A DNA stretch of 64,000 bases. It comes from Acinetobacter tibetensis (lineage in GTDB: Bacteria > Pseudomonadota > Gammaproteobacteria > Pseudomonadales > Moraxellaceae). The translations under genes and the position numbers were made by a program. Below the pieces are notes generated by a model that worked only from the letters and a program-made list of their open reading frames with translations, did not search any database and was not told where the DNA came from. Shown one piece after another: positions 54,963 to 63,988 of the stretch (position 1 is its first letter; every line of letters begins with the position of its first letter). Where the stretch lies: NCBI RefSeq assembly GCF_023824315.1, contig NZ_CP098732.1, forward strand, positions 1,054,001-1,118,000, in the 5' to 3' direction.

Positions 54963-57026
54963 GTGCCGAAGATGGAAACCATGCAAGAGCGTCAAAAACC
55001 TGTGCAAGATAGCCAACAACCTTTTGATTTGGTGACTCAGTTTCAACCTGCTGGGGATCAGCCACAGGCGATTGAAAAACTGGTACATGGTGTTGAACAA
55101 GGTTATCGGAATCAATTGTTACTTGGGGTGACAGGGTCTGGTAAAACTTACACCATGGCAAATGTAATTGCTCAGACGCAACGTCCGACTATTATCATGG
55201 CACATAACAAGACTTTAGCTGCGCAGCTTTATGGTGAATTTAAAGCATTTTTCCCGAATAATGCGGTTGAGTATTTCGTCAGTTATTACGATTACTACCA
55301 GCCAGAAGCGTATGTACCGTCTTCAGATACTTTTATTGAAAAAGATGCCGCGATTAATGATCATATTGATCAGATGCGTTTGTCTGCAACACGGGCTTTG
55401 CTTGAACGTCGGGATGCCATTATTGTGGCTTCGGTTTCTGCCATTTATGGTTTGGGTGATCCCAATGCCTACATGAGTATGTTGTTACATATTGTGCAGG
55501 GCGACCGAATGAACCGAGATGAGATTATTCGTCGTCTGGTTGAAATGCAATATAGCCGTAACGAATTAGAATTTTTACGTGCGACTTATCGTATCCGTGG
55601 CGAAATCATTGATATTTTCCCTGCCGAATCGGATCAACATGCAATTCGTATTGAGTTATTTGATGATGAGGTCGATTCGATTCGTTGGTTTGATCCATTA
55701 ACAGGGAAAATGATTAGAAAAGTTCCACGCGTCACGATTTATCCGAAAAGCCATTATGTGACACCCAAAGAGAATCTTGAGCGTGCGATTGGTACCATTC
55801 GAGAAGAACTAAAAGAGCGTTTGGTATTTTTCCGTGAACACGACAAATTGCTAGAAGCACAGCGAATTGAACAGCGCACCCGTTATGATTTGGAAATGAT
55901 GCAACAGTTGGGTTATACCAATGGCATTGAAAACTATTCACGTCATTTATCTGGACGACCATCAGGGGAGGCACCGCCCACCTTGTTTGATTATATCCCT
56001 GATGATGCCTTGTTAATTATTGATGAGTCGCATGTGACTGTGCCGCAAATTGGCGCTATGTATAAGGGTGACCGCTCACGTAAAGAGAATCTGGTGAACT
56101 ATGGCTTCCGTTTGCCAAGCGCGCTAGATAACCGTCCAATGAAATTTGAAGAATGGGAGCGCATTGTTCCGAGCACTATCTATGTGAGTGCAACCCCAGC
56201 AAAGTATGAATTAGAAAAATCGGAACAAGTGGTTGAACAAGTAGTACGACCAACAGGATTGGTTGATCCTGAAATCGAAATCCGTCCAGTGTTGACCCAA
56301 GTGGATGATGTACTGTCTGAAATTAATATTCGTAAAGAATTTAATGAACGTGTTTTGGTGACGACATTAACCAAGCGTATGGCAGAAGATTTGACTTCAT
56401 ATTTAAAAGAATATGGTGTGAAAGTCGCGTATTTACATTCAGATATTGATACAGTTGAGCGCGTTAAAATTATTCACGAATTACGTTCAGGTATTCATGA
56501 TGTTTTGGTGGGGATTAACTTGTTACGCGAAGGCTTAGACATGCCCGAAGTGTCTTTGGTCGCAATTTTGGATGCAGATAAAGAGGGTTTCTTACGCTCA
56601 GAACGTGCCTTGATTCAAACCATTGGTCGTGCCGCACGTAATTTAAAAGGTAAGGCTATTTTGTATGCAGATCGTATCACCGATTCTATGCAAAAGGCGA
56701 TTGATGAAACCGACCGTCGTCGTGCCAAACAAATTGAGTTTAATTTGGAGCATGGTATTACTCCGCGTAGTGCTGTACGTCAGGTTGTTAGGGAAATTGA
56801 CACTGGTGAAGTACTCAATGATGACCAGATTGATGCCAATATTGCAGATCAGGCTCAAGCATTGTCTGCGGATGAACAACATATTTTGTCGAATCCAAAG
56901 TTGTTCAGTAAACACATGGCAAAACTGGAAAAAGAGATGTTAAAAGCATCGAAAGAGTTGCAGTTTGAACAGGCAGCACGTTTGCGAGATGAAATTGTGC
57001 GCCTTAAAGCCCAATTGCTGCGATGA
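54963..57026 (+). CDS. uvrB: UvrABC excinuclease subunit B UvrB
   Basis: UvrB verifies damage and loads UvrC in nucleotide excision repair. The 687-residue protein has Walker [13 protein letters not shown] (about residue 55), the beta-hairpin region [17 protein letters not shown] in [26 protein letters not shown], and the C-terminal UVR domain [23 protein letters not shown]. The GTG at 54963 has no clear ribosome-binding site, and the ATGs at 54972 and 54981 are alternatives. The exact N-terminus is uncertain. Confidence 0.96.
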   Translation: MPKMETMQERQKPVQDSQQPFDLVTQFQPAGDQPQAIEKLVHGVEQGYRNQLLLGVTGSGKTYTMANVIAQTQRPTIIMAHNKTLAAQLYGEFKAFFPNNAVEYFVSYYDYYQPEAYVPSSDTFIEKDAAINDHIDQMRLSATRALLERRDAIIVASVSAIYGLGDPNAYMSMLLHIVQGDRMNRDEIIRRLVEMQYSRNELEFLRATYRIRGEIIDIFPAESDQHAIRIELFDDEVDSIRWFDPLTGKMIRKVPRVTIYPKSHYVTPKENLERAIGTIREELKERLVFFREHDKLLEAQRIEQRTRYDLEMMQQLGYTNGIENYSRHLSGRPSGEAPPTLFDYIPDDALLIIDESHVTVPQIGAMYKGDRSRKENLVNYGFRLPSALDNRPMKFEEWERIVPSTIYVSATPAKYELEKSEQVVEQVVRPTGLVDPEIEIRPVLTQVDDVLSEINIRKEFNERVLVTTLTKRMAEDLTSYLKEYGVKVAYLHSDIDTVERVKIIHELRSGIHDVLVGINLLREGLDMPEVSLVAILDADKEGFLRSERALIQTIGRAARNLKGKAILYADRITDSMQKAIDETDRRRAKQIEFNLEHGITPRSAVRQVVREIDTGEVLNDDQIDANIADQAQALSADEQHILSNPKLFSKHMAKLEKEMLKASKELQFEQAARLRDEIVRLKAQLLR

Positions 57027-57076
57027 GTTCACACACGTGTTCTGCAAAATCATTACATAACACTACAGTGTGTCGG

Positions 57077-57120
57077 GTCAAAGCCCGCTATTTTTTAAGA
57101 AATTAAATTTGGGCTTTGAC
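57077..57120 (+). terminator. Hairpin after uvrB
   Basis: GTCAAAGCCC (57077-57086) pairs perfectly with GGGCTTTGAC (57111-57120) around a 24-nt loop. The T run is weak. It is a probable uvrB terminator before the lipocalin gene. Confidence 0.65.
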
Positions 57121-57150
57121 TAAATCAATCTTTTTAAAGGATATGTAGTT

Positions 57151-57747
57151 ATGCGTAAAAATAATCTTCCTAAAGCAAGCTGGCGTATTACAAAAATTGT
57201 GATTGGTGGGGCAATCTTGGTGGGGTTGGGCGCAGCGACTTTGGCCTATGCGCAAACCAAACCTATGCCTGTGGTGGAAAAGGTTGAATTAGATCGTTAT
57301 TTGGGTGTTTGGTATGAAGTTGCACGCAAGCCCATGTATTTTCAAAACAAATGTGCAAGAGATATTTCAGCAACCTATACCTTAAATGAAAATGGTAATG
57401 TAAGTGTGGATAATCGGTGTTATTCAAAAGATGGCATCTTACAGCAGGCGATAGGTGAGGCTTTTGTTAAGAATCCGCCTTTTAATTCTAAGTTACAGGT
57501 AAGTTTCCTGCCAGAAGCAGCACGTTGGATCCCTGTGGCACGAGGGGATTATTGGATTTTAAAACTGGATGATGACTATCAAACGGTGTTAGTCGGTGAA
57601 CCACGCCGAAAATACATGTGGGTACTCTCGCGTACACCAGAAGCGAAGCCTGAAGTCATCAATGAATATTTAGAATATGCCAAAACACTGGGTTATGATT
57701 TGAGTGATTTAATTCGAACAACACACAGTAAAGTCAAACCAAAATAA
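57151..57747 (+). CDS. Membrane-anchored lipocalin (Blc-like)
   Basis: The 198-residue protein has an N-terminal membrane anchor (IVIGGAILVGLGAATLAYA, about residues 15-33), then the lipocalin start VVEKVELDRYLGVWYEVARKP, which holds the G-x-W motif. The fold also shows ARWIPVARGDYWILKLDDDY and ARTPEAKPEVINEYLE-like SRTPEAKPEVINEYLEYA. Bacterial lipocalins bind fatty acids or phospholipids near the outer membrane. It has AAGGA 9 nt upstream. An IS5 element is inserted 7 bp after its stop codon. Confidence 0.87.
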   Translation: MRKNNLPKASWRITKIVIGGAILVGLGAATLAYAQTKPMPVVEKVELDRYLGVWYEVARKPMYFQNKCARDISATYTLNENGNVSVDNRCYSKDGILQQAIGEAFVKNPPFNSKLQVSFLPEAARWIPVARGDYWILKLDDDYQTVLVGEPRRKYMWVLSRTPEAKPEVINEYLEYAKTLGYDLSDLIRTTHSKVKPK

Positions 57748-57834
57748 TAGACAACTTGCATAACTCATAAACCGAACAATCATTTGCTGTAATTCTGCAC
57801 CGACATTTTTTGATATTTCATGCATAATTTATGC

Positions 57835-58230
57835 ATGAAATATATTGATATACAGAAACTGACTGATCCTCAGTTCAAACGCCTAACAGGAATATCTTGG
57901 TCTACTTATAAAGTGATGATTGATGTACTCAATCTTCATTTATCATCAACAGGGCGACCCTCTAAATTATCCATAGAAGACCAATTGCTTCTCTGTTTGA
58001 GCTATTGGCGTGAGTACCGTACTTTATTCCATGTTGGAATGACTTATGGTGTGTCAGAAGCAACAGCTTCAAGAATTGTTCGCTATACAGAAGACTGTTT
58101 AATCCGCTCTAAGAAATTTAATTTACCGAAAAAATTACCTGTTGGTGGAGGTTTAGATTGGGATGTTGTTATCGTAGATGCAACAGAAATAGTCGTACAA
58201 CGTCCTAAAAAAACAGAAGAAAAGCTATAG
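57835..58230 (+). CDS. IS5 transposase, first part (N-terminal frame)
   Basis: The ATG at 57835 (MKYIDIQ) opens 131 residues with LSIEDQLLLCLSYWREYRTLFHVGMTYGVSEATASRIVRYTED, typical of IS5. It ends at TAG just after the first catalytic Asp (VVIVDATEIVVQRPKKT). An ATG at 57820 is also in frame. The end lies after a run of seven A where a frame change joins it to the second part. Confidence 0.85.
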   Translation: MKYIDIQKLTDPQFKRLTGISWSTYKVMIDVLNLHLSSTGRPSKLSIEDQLLLCLSYWREYRTLFHVGMTYGVSEATASRIVRYTEDCLIRSKKFNLPKKLPVGGGLDWDVVIVDATEIVVQRPKKTEEKL

Positions 58231-58648
58231 CGGCAAGCAAAAGGCACATACGTTTAAAGTACAAGCGATCATTCACTATAAAACACAGCAAATCCTAAGT
58301 TTATGTATGTGCAAAGGTGCAGTACACGACTTTGAATTATTTAAAAGAAATCAGCATTTAATTCCAAAAGAATCGTTTGTATTAGCGGATAAAGGTTATC
58401 AAGGGATCTATGCGATTTATGAAAAAAGTTTAATACCAATAAAAGCAAAACGAGGATGTAAATTAGATCCTGTATTAAAACAACACAACCGTGAAATCAA
58501 TAAAAGAAGAATAGGAATTGAACATGTATTTGGTGTACTCAAGACCTTCAAAATACTTTCAGAGCGCTATCGAAATAGAGGGAAAAGGCTCGGTTTAAGA
58601 TTCAATTTAATTGCTGGAATTTACAACTTAGAATTGAATGAAAAATGA
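58208..58648 (+). CDS. IS5 transposase, second part (C-terminal frame)
   Basis: The frame entered by a +1 shift near the A7 run (58206-58212) reads QKKSYSGKQKAHTFKVQ, then CKGAVHDFELFKRN, the second Asp in LADKGYQGIYAI, and the Glu in RIGIEHVFGVLKTFKI, to the stop at 58648. A conventional ATG (MCKGAVHD) occurs only at 58307. The natural product is likely the fused protein through frameshifting, or the element is mutated here. Confidence 0.8.
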   Translation, partial: KKQKKSYSGKQKAHTFKVQAIIHYKTQQILSLCMCKGAVHDFELFKRNQHLIPKESFVLADKGYQGIYAIYEKSLIPIKAKRGCKLDPVLKQHNREINKRRIGIEHVFGVLKTFKILSERYRNRGKRLGLRFNLIAGIYNLELNEK

Positions 58649-58807
58649 GTTATGAAAGAGATCTAATTTTTAAGGCTTAAAGCCTATTTTAACGATTAAT
58701 AATTCGACAAAATTTAAGCCGTGACTTGTGTGAAAGTTATTTTAATGGGGACGTATTTTATTTAACTTATCGGTATACTAAGCCCAGCAAATCGTTTGGG
58801 TGAAAAG

Positions 58808-59743
58808 ATGTATAAAGGCGTAGCACTGTCGGTATTGGCATCCGTCACTTTTGGCGTGCTTTACGGTTATACTGAATTTTTAAAACCCTTAGATAGCGAA
58901 CATACTTTCGCTTGGCGTATGTTGTCGACGTTACCTTTTTTAACCCTGTTTATGTGGTGGTCAGGCGAACTCAAGCTTATTGCTGAATTATTCAAAAAAG
59001 TTTTTCAAAATCCAATTTATCTACTTTGGCTGTTCATTAGTTCTTTATTGTGTACATCGCAGTTGTGGCTATTCCTCTGGGGGCCAATCAATGGGCGTGG
59101 TTTAGAAGTATCTTTAGGATATTTTTTATTGCCTTTGGTTATGGTGTTGATCGGATGTGTATTACATAAAGAAAAGCTTTCCCGTTGGCAATTACTGGCA
59201 GTCATTTTGGCGGCACTAGGTGTCATACATGAGATTTGGCGCATCGGTAGTGTTGCGTGGGAAACACTGTATGTTGCTTTGGCATACCCTTTATATTTTT
59301 ATTTACGCCGACTATTCAAATCAGATCACTTAGGTGGTTTTTGGTGGGATTTATTTTTAGTTTTACCGATTGCTTTTTATCTGTTGTCCGATGCAGAAGC
59401 TTTAAGCATCATTGAACACTACCCACATTTAATCTGGGCGATTATTGGTTTGGGTTTTTTAAGTGCGCTTGGCTTGGGAAGTTATATTCTGGCGAGCCGT
59501 TTTTTACCTTTTGTTTTATTTGGTCTGCTCAGTTACTTAGAACCTGTATTGTTGGCTGCCGCATCCATTGCTTTGGGTGAGCAAGTTGCCCCAGAAGAAT
59601 GGCTGACTTATATTCCAATTTGGTGTGCGGTGTTGGTCTTGGTGATTGAAGGGTGTTTGCATTTGTACAAGCAGCAGCGTCAAAAGCGCAATCTTGAACG
59701 TAATATTGCAAAAACGGATGCACGTATAAATGATCAATTATAA
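58808..59743 (+). CDS. RarD/EamA-type membrane transporter
   Basis: The protein of 311 residues has about ten membrane helices in two EamA repeats, starting YKGVALSVLASVTFGVLYGYTEFL. The pattern matches RarD, with ALGVIHEIWRIGSVAWETLYVALAYPLYFYLRR. Substrate is unknown; the related RarD was linked to chloramphenicol sensitivity. The ATG at 58808 has GGGTGAAAAG upstream, better than the TTG at 58796. It ends in a basic cytoplasmic tail. Confidence 0.82.
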   Translation: MYKGVALSVLASVTFGVLYGYTEFLKPLDSEHTFAWRMLSTLPFLTLFMWWSGELKLIAELFKKVFQNPIYLLWLFISSLLCTSQLWLFLWGPINGRGLEVSLGYFLLPLVMVLIGCVLHKEKLSRWQLLAVILAALGVIHEIWRIGSVAWETLYVALAYPLYFYLRRLFKSDHLGGFWWDLFLVLPIAFYLLSDAEALSIIEHYPHLIWAIIGLGFLSALGLGSYILASRFLPFVLFGLLSYLEPVLLAAASIALGEQVAPEEWLTYIPIWCAVLVLVIEGCLHLYKQQRQKRNLERNIAKTDARINDQL

Positions 59744-59956
59744 GAGAAGTCGGTGTAAAACCTGATTTAAGTTGATGTGCTTTTACAGGGGGAAATCTCT
59801 ATTTTTTCTGTTTCCGCTCTTTTTTATTTGAACCGATTTTTCTTAAATTTGGCTCGAAAAGTAAAATCACATCGAAAATTACAACTATTTTGTAAATTTA
59901 TAATGAATATGTAGGAAAATAGCAGCGGCTGCACCAGCTTTTGATTCAATCTTGCT

Positions 59957-59977
59957 GACAATTCCTTTACAATTGTC
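59957..59977. other. Inverted repeat in the gap promoter region
   Basis: GACAATT (59957-59963) and AATTGTC (59971-59977) are perfect inverted repeats separated by 7 bp, about 50 bp before the gap start. This could be an operator. The 284-bp gap around it is AT-rich and shows no other gene. Confidence 0.5.
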
Positions 59978-60027
59978 GCGTTTTGAAAATTATGCCTAGA
60001 TATACAATTTAATTAGAGGACGTATCT

Positions 60028-61485
60028 GTGAGCAAAGAGACTATTACCGCCCTACATGCAGAGCACCAAGGTCGCTGGAAAAACCGTGAAGAAATCGCGG
60101 AACAAATGATTGCTTTAATCGGTAAGCTTTACCGTGAAAAAAATATTGTGGTTTCAGTGTTTGGACGTTCTTTAGTTAACCGTTCAGTTATGCAAATTTT
60201 AAAAGCGCACCGTTTCACTCGTATGATGGACGTTGAGCTTTCAGTTGTACATACGTTCCCAATTCTTCAAGCATTGGCGAAAATTGAAAATATCGGTACT
60301 GCTGAAATTGATTTAGGTAAATTAGCCGTTGCATTTAAAGAGCAAGGTGGCGATGTTGATGCATTTGTTGCAGCGGCTGTTAAATCTGTAGAAGGTCGTG
60401 CGACTTCAGTAGAAGGTCGTGACGTTGTCCTTTACGGTTTTGGTCGTATCGGTCGTATTCTTGCACGTTTAATGATTGGTCAGTCTGGCCTTGGCCGTGG
60501 TTTGAACCTAAAAGCGATTGTGGTTCGTAAGTCATCTGATGGTGATTTAGAAAAACGTGCGTCTTTATTACGCCGTGACTCAATTCATGGTCCATTTTCT
60601 GGTACGATTTCTGTAGATGAAGAAAACGAAGCAATCATTGCAAACGGTCAATTCATCAAAGTTATTTATGCGTCAAATCCAACTGAAGTTGATTATACCG
60701 ATTATGGTATTACCAATGCGTTGGTGATTGACAACACGGGTAAATGGCGTGATGCAGAAGGTCTTGCACAACACCTTAACTGCCCAGGTGCTGCACGCGT
60801 AATTTTAACTGCACCTGGTAAAGGTGACATGAAAAACGTAGTGTTCGGTGTTAACCAAGCAGACATTCTGGATGAAGATCAAATCATCTCAGCTGCAAGC
60901 TGTACAACCAACGCAATCACGCCAACATTGAAAGTATTACATGACAAATACACAGTGTTAAATGGTCACGTTGAAACAGTTCACTCGTTCACAAACGACC
61001 AGAACTTAATCGACAACTACCACAAAGCGGATCGTCGTGGTCGTGCTGCGACTTTGAACATGGTAATTACTGAAACTGGTGCGGCTAAAGCAGTTGCGAA
61101 AGCACTTCCAGCACTTCAAGGTAAATTAACAGGTAACTCTGTACGTGTTCCAACACCAAACGTTTCACTTGCGATTTTAAACTTAACTTTAGATAAAGAA
61201 GTTGATCGTGATGAAGTGAATGAATACATTCGTAAAATCTCAATCAGCTCTAGCCTTCAAGGTCAGATTGGTTATACCAACTCGACGGAAGTTGTATCTT
61301 CTGACTTCATTGGTTCGCGTACTGCGGGGGTATTTGACGCGCAAGCGACAATCACTTCAGGCAACCGCTTAACTGCATACGTATGGTATGACAACGAAGT
61401 AGGTTATAGCTGCCAAGTATTACGTATTGCTGAACAAATGGGCGGCGTAAGCTATCCAAAAGTTCCTGCTGAAACAAATGCATAA
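60028..61485 (+). CDS. gap: Glyceraldehyde-3-phosphate dehydrogenase with N-terminal extension
   Basis: The 485-residue protein has a 125-residue N-terminal extension of unknown role (MSKETITALHAEHQGRWKNREEIAEQ...). It is followed by a full GAPDH: NAD site VLYGFGRIGRILARL, catalytic Cys in SAASCTTNAITPTL, and VWYDNEVGYSCQ at the end. Similar long GAPDHs are known in Pseudomonas and Acinetobacter, where they probably serve gluconeogenic flow. GTG start with AGAGGA upstream. A strong terminator follows. Confidence 0.93.
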   Translation: MSKETITALHAEHQGRWKNREEIAEQMIALIGKLYREKNIVVSVFGRSLVNRSVMQILKAHRFTRMMDVELSVVHTFPILQALAKIENIGTAEIDLGKLAVAFKEQGGDVDAFVAAAVKSVEGRATSVEGRDVVLYGFGRIGRILARLMIGQSGLGRGLNLKAIVVRKSSDGDLEKRASLLRRDSIHGPFSGTISVDEENEAIIANGQFIKVIYASNPTEVDYTDYGITNALVIDNTGKWRDAEGLAQHLNCPGAARVILTAPGKGDMKNVVFGVNQADILDEDQIISAASCTTNAITPTLKVLHDKYTVLNGHVETVHSFTNDQNLIDNYHKADRRGRAATLNMVITETGAAKAVAKALPALQGKLTGNSVRVPTPNVSLAILNLTLDKEVDRDEVNEYIRKISISSSLQGQIGYTNSTEVVSSDFIGSRTAGVFDAQATITSGNRLTAYVWYDNEVGYSCQVLRIAEQMGGVSYPKVPAETNA

Positions 61486-61500
61486 TTTGTTCAGTTAAGA

Positions 61501-61533
61501 AAAAAGAGCTTCAGTAATGAAGCTCTTTTTTTG
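61501..61533 (+). terminator. Terminator of gap
   Basis: AAAAAGAGCTTCA (61501-61513) pairs perfectly with TGAAGCTCTTTTT (61518-61530) around a 4-nt loop, with more T after it. Confidence 0.93.
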
Positions 61534-61778
61534 TCTCTACAGTTCTTAAGTGTCCAAAAAGAGTTTTTTAGTTGACTTAAATAACAAGGTGTATGCAAAT
61601 CAGGTCAATGCAATAATTCCGACAAAATTAGTAGTATTAAATTTAATACGTTATGCTGGTGCTGATCTGGCATATCAAAATAGATGTGATGATTGCTTGA
61701 TCTGAGTAAAGTGGTTGTCCCTAGAATGACTCAAATGAATTGAGTCAATTAAAAAAACGAACTTAAAGGATTAAGTCA
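61534..61778. other. Gap upstream of the beta-repeat gene pair
   Basis: This 245-bp stretch is AT-rich with no coding frame, repeat or RNA fold that I recognise. It presumably holds the promoter of the next operon. Confidence 0.4.
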
Positions 61779-62498
61779 TTGCAAATAAAAAGAGTGCTTG
61801 CTGGTTTGGCATTTTTGGGGTTAGCGACCCTCAGCGGTGTCTTACTCGCAATTTGGGTGTTTCAACATTTCAATATTTATATTCCGCTGAACAATCAAGA
61901 TGTGAATATTGACCTGCAAGAACCACTACAAGCGAAAGTTAAAATTCATGATGCTTTGGATGTGAATGTCTCAGGGAAAATTCGTGCTGAAATTCCAATT
62001 AAAGAACAGTTAGACATTCCTTTAGCACAGACATTGACTCCACGAGTTTATTTTGATAGCCAAGTCCCCATTAAAACCATGATTCCTGTGCAGGAAACTT
62101 TAAAGGTACAGCAAAATTTACCCATCGATACGCGTGTAAATGTGGTGATTATGGGGCAAAACATCAGCTTACCGTTAAAAGGCTCAATTCCAATCAATCT
62201 AGATGTGCCGATTCATATTAATGTGCCATTAGAACAAAATGTGCACTTAAAGTTTGATGCACCCGTACGAACGGTACTGAAAGAGAATTTGCATATTCCG
62301 TTAAATGCCACATTAAAGACAGAGATTCCTGTACAAGGACAATTGAATGTCCCAATCAAGACTGCTTTAAATGCCACAGTGGATGTACAAAATACCTTGC
62401 CTGTGAAAATTCAGAAGGGGGAATTAAAAGTTCCTTTGAATACGTTAAAGCTCTCATCAGCACAGTTTGAACAACCGCAGTTGGTTCGAGCTGAATAG
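61779..62498 (+). CDS. Membrane-anchored beta-repeat protein, first of a pair
   Basis: The 239-residue protein has one N-terminal membrane helix (VLAGLAFLGLATLSGVLLAIWVF, about residues 6-28). A long periodic tail has short valine/isoleucine/leucine strands broken by Pro about every 8-12 residues (VNIDLQEPLQAKVKI, IPIKEQLDIPLA, VPIKTMIPVQETLKV, LPIDTRVNVV, VPIHINVPLEQNVHL, IPVQGQLNVPIKTAL). No Cys is present. This is probably an extended beta structure in the periplasm. The TTG start has AAAGGA 8 nt upstream. No family is recognised. The gene is 10 bp before a paralogue. Confidence 0.7.
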   Translation: MQIKRVLAGLAFLGLATLSGVLLAIWVFQHFNIYIPLNNQDVNIDLQEPLQAKVKIHDALDVNVSGKIRAEIPIKEQLDIPLAQTLTPRVYFDSQVPIKTMIPVQETLKVQQNLPIDTRVNVVIMGQNISLPLKGSIPINLDVPIHINVPLEQNVHLKFDAPVRTVLKENLHIPLNATLKTEIPVQGQLNVPIKTALNATVDVQNTLPVKIQKGELKVPLNTLKLSSAQFEQPQLVRAE

Positions 62499-62508
62499 GA
62501 GGTAAGTC

Positions 62509-63183
62509 GTGTTTTCTTCCTATCGTTTTTGGTGTTTCAGTTTTATTGGGCTAGTCGTCGCGATAGCGATTTTGTTCTGGTTGTATTTGAACGTGATTGC
62601 CTCTATGCAAATTTCGACACATCGTTCGGAAATTATGTTGCCAGATGCTTTAGCAACCAAAATTCATGTAGGTAACTATTTAGATATTCACTCTCAAGGC
62701 AAGTTGAATACGCAAATAGATATTGATCGTCAACTGAATCTACCTTTGAAAGGAAAATATCTTGCAGATTTAAAATTCGAAATAGAAACACCGATTACCG
62801 TGAATATTGACTATCAAACCATGATCCGTATTGATCAGTTAATGCCTGTAGAAACGACGACCGATTTAATTTATCAAAATCAATTGTTGCCCAAGTTCCC
62901 TTTGAAACTCGATATTCCTGTTCAGTTGGATGTGCCATTTGAACTTAAACGTGCCTACACCATTCCTGTGAAGATTCAATTTGATGGACCTGTTTACTTC
63001 GAGTTTGATGAGCGTGTTGGTTTACACGTAGTCCACCGTTTTTCACCGCAACTGAACTTGAATGACCCAATGAAAATGGATCGTATTGCCAGTTTTGATG
63101 CCACTATGTACAACGCCGTACGAAAAACTTTAGTCAATTTAGAGCTGAATATGCATTTGCCTGTACATCATATTCATCCTTGA
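62509..63183 (+). CDS. Membrane-anchored beta-repeat protein, second of a pair
   Basis: The 224-residue protein has one N-terminal membrane helix (FIGLVVAIAILFWLYLNVIA, about residues 12-31). A periodic tail resembles the upstream protein (IDIDRQLNLPLKGKYLADL, ETPITVNIDYQTMIRID, FPLKLDIPVQLDVPFEL, YTIPVKIQFDGPVYFEF). It ends in a His-rich tail (LPVHHIHP). GTG start with GGAGG 7 nt upstream. It probably forms a joint structure with the first protein. Unknown function. Confidence 0.7.
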   Translation: MFSSYRFWCFSFIGLVVAIAILFWLYLNVIASMQISTHRSEIMLPDALATKIHVGNYLDIHSQGKLNTQIDIDRQLNLPLKGKYLADLKFEIETPITVNIDYQTMIRIDQLMPVETTTDLIYQNQLLPKFPLKLDIPVQLDVPFELKRAYTIPVKIQFDGPVYFEFDERVGLHVVHRFSPQLNLNDPMKMDRIASFDATMYNAVRKTLVNLELNMHLPVHHIHP

Positions 63184-63350
63184 ATAACGCTCAATATCCA
63201 TAACTTCAATGGACATTTTAGATGTGGTTTATCTACTCTAGGCTTGGAAAAGAATGAATCACTTCCTTGATGGTTAAAGATTAATCTGATAGCTTACCGA
63301 ATGAAAGTATAGATAAGAAAAGTAAGCAGCTACTGCACTGAGGGGAGTTT

Positions 63351-63725
63351 ATGAGTACGTATGTAACCAGTAAGTTATTGGGTCAGGTTTTGTCGACAGC
63401 TTGTCCTTCCCGCGAAATACTTGAGCATCTTTCCAGTAAATGGTCACTATTAGTGCTGCATTGTTTAAGTGAAGGTGTGCATCGTTTCAGTGAATTAAAA
63501 GTAAAAATTGAGGGGATTAGTGAAAAAATGTTGTCGCAAACCCTTAAAATATTAGAACAAGATGGTTTTATTTTACGTACCGTATATCCAATTGTACCAC
63601 CGAAAGTGGAGTATCAATTGACGATTATAGGTTCGCAGGTTGCGGCAAAGGTCAATGAATTCATTTATTGGATAGAGCGAAATTTACCTGAAATTTTAGA
63701 ACAGAAACCTAAAATAAATATCTAA
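63351..63725 (+). CDS. HxlR family transcriptional regulator
   Basis: The 124-residue winged-helix protein has the HxlR start ACPSREILEHLSSKWSLLVLHCL, where a Cys before the helix is often redox-active. The rest follows the family: HRFSELKVKIEGISEKMLSQTLKILEQDGFILRTVYPIVPPKVEYQLT. It has a GAGGGGAG Shine-Dalgarno. The target is unknown. Neither neighbour is an obvious partner; such regulators often act on an adjacent reductase. Confidence 0.88.
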   Translation: MSTYVTSKLLGQVLSTACPSREILEHLSSKWSLLVLHCLSEGVHRFSELKVKIEGISEKMLSQTLKILEQDGFILRTVYPIVPPKVEYQLTIIGSQVAAKVNEFIYWIERNLPEILEQKPKINI

Positions 63726-63988
63726 ATTCATGGCTCATTCAGTAGTTTATGCTTGAGTGTCATATAACACGCTAAATGAGTTCGACTTTGAGTGAACCAT
63801 TAAATTAAAATTTAATGTTTCAGCTATTTAAAGATTATTTTCAATAAATCAATGTAAAACAAACATAAAAATAAGCAGGACTATAAAAATAATGAGGGAA
63901 ATTCATATTTAGTTGAATAATACTATTCGAGAAATGCTTTAAAATGTGGCACAATAAGCGGTTTTAAAGATTTTAGAGGATTGGCAGT
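63726..63988. other. Gap before the last gene
   Basis: This 263-bp AT-rich stretch has no coding frame, hairpin with T run, or repeat that I recognise. It probably holds the promoter of the next gene. Confidence 0.4.

Larger units (their letters stand above)
57755..58658 (+). mobile_element. IS5-family insertion sequence, about 904 bp
   Basis: Terminal inverted repeats are CTTGCATAACTCAT at 57755-57768 and its counterpart at 58645-58658 (13 of 14 match after inversion). Between them lies a DDE transposase split in two frames. The element size is normal for the family. I could not see a target-site duplication with confidence. It lies between the lipocalin stop and a hairpin at about 58671, so it may separate the lipocalin gene from its terminator. 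Confidence 0.85.

Noticed and set aside
57748-58664. Target-site duplication of the IS5 element
   Set aside because: The flanking bases (ACAA and AGAT) do not match as a direct repeat, so I report none.
61779-63183. Collagen-like or adhesin repeats in the tandem pair
   Set aside because: There is no Gly-X-Y pattern or secretion signal of an adhesin. The periodic units are Pro-punctuated hydrophobic strands behind a single membrane helix.
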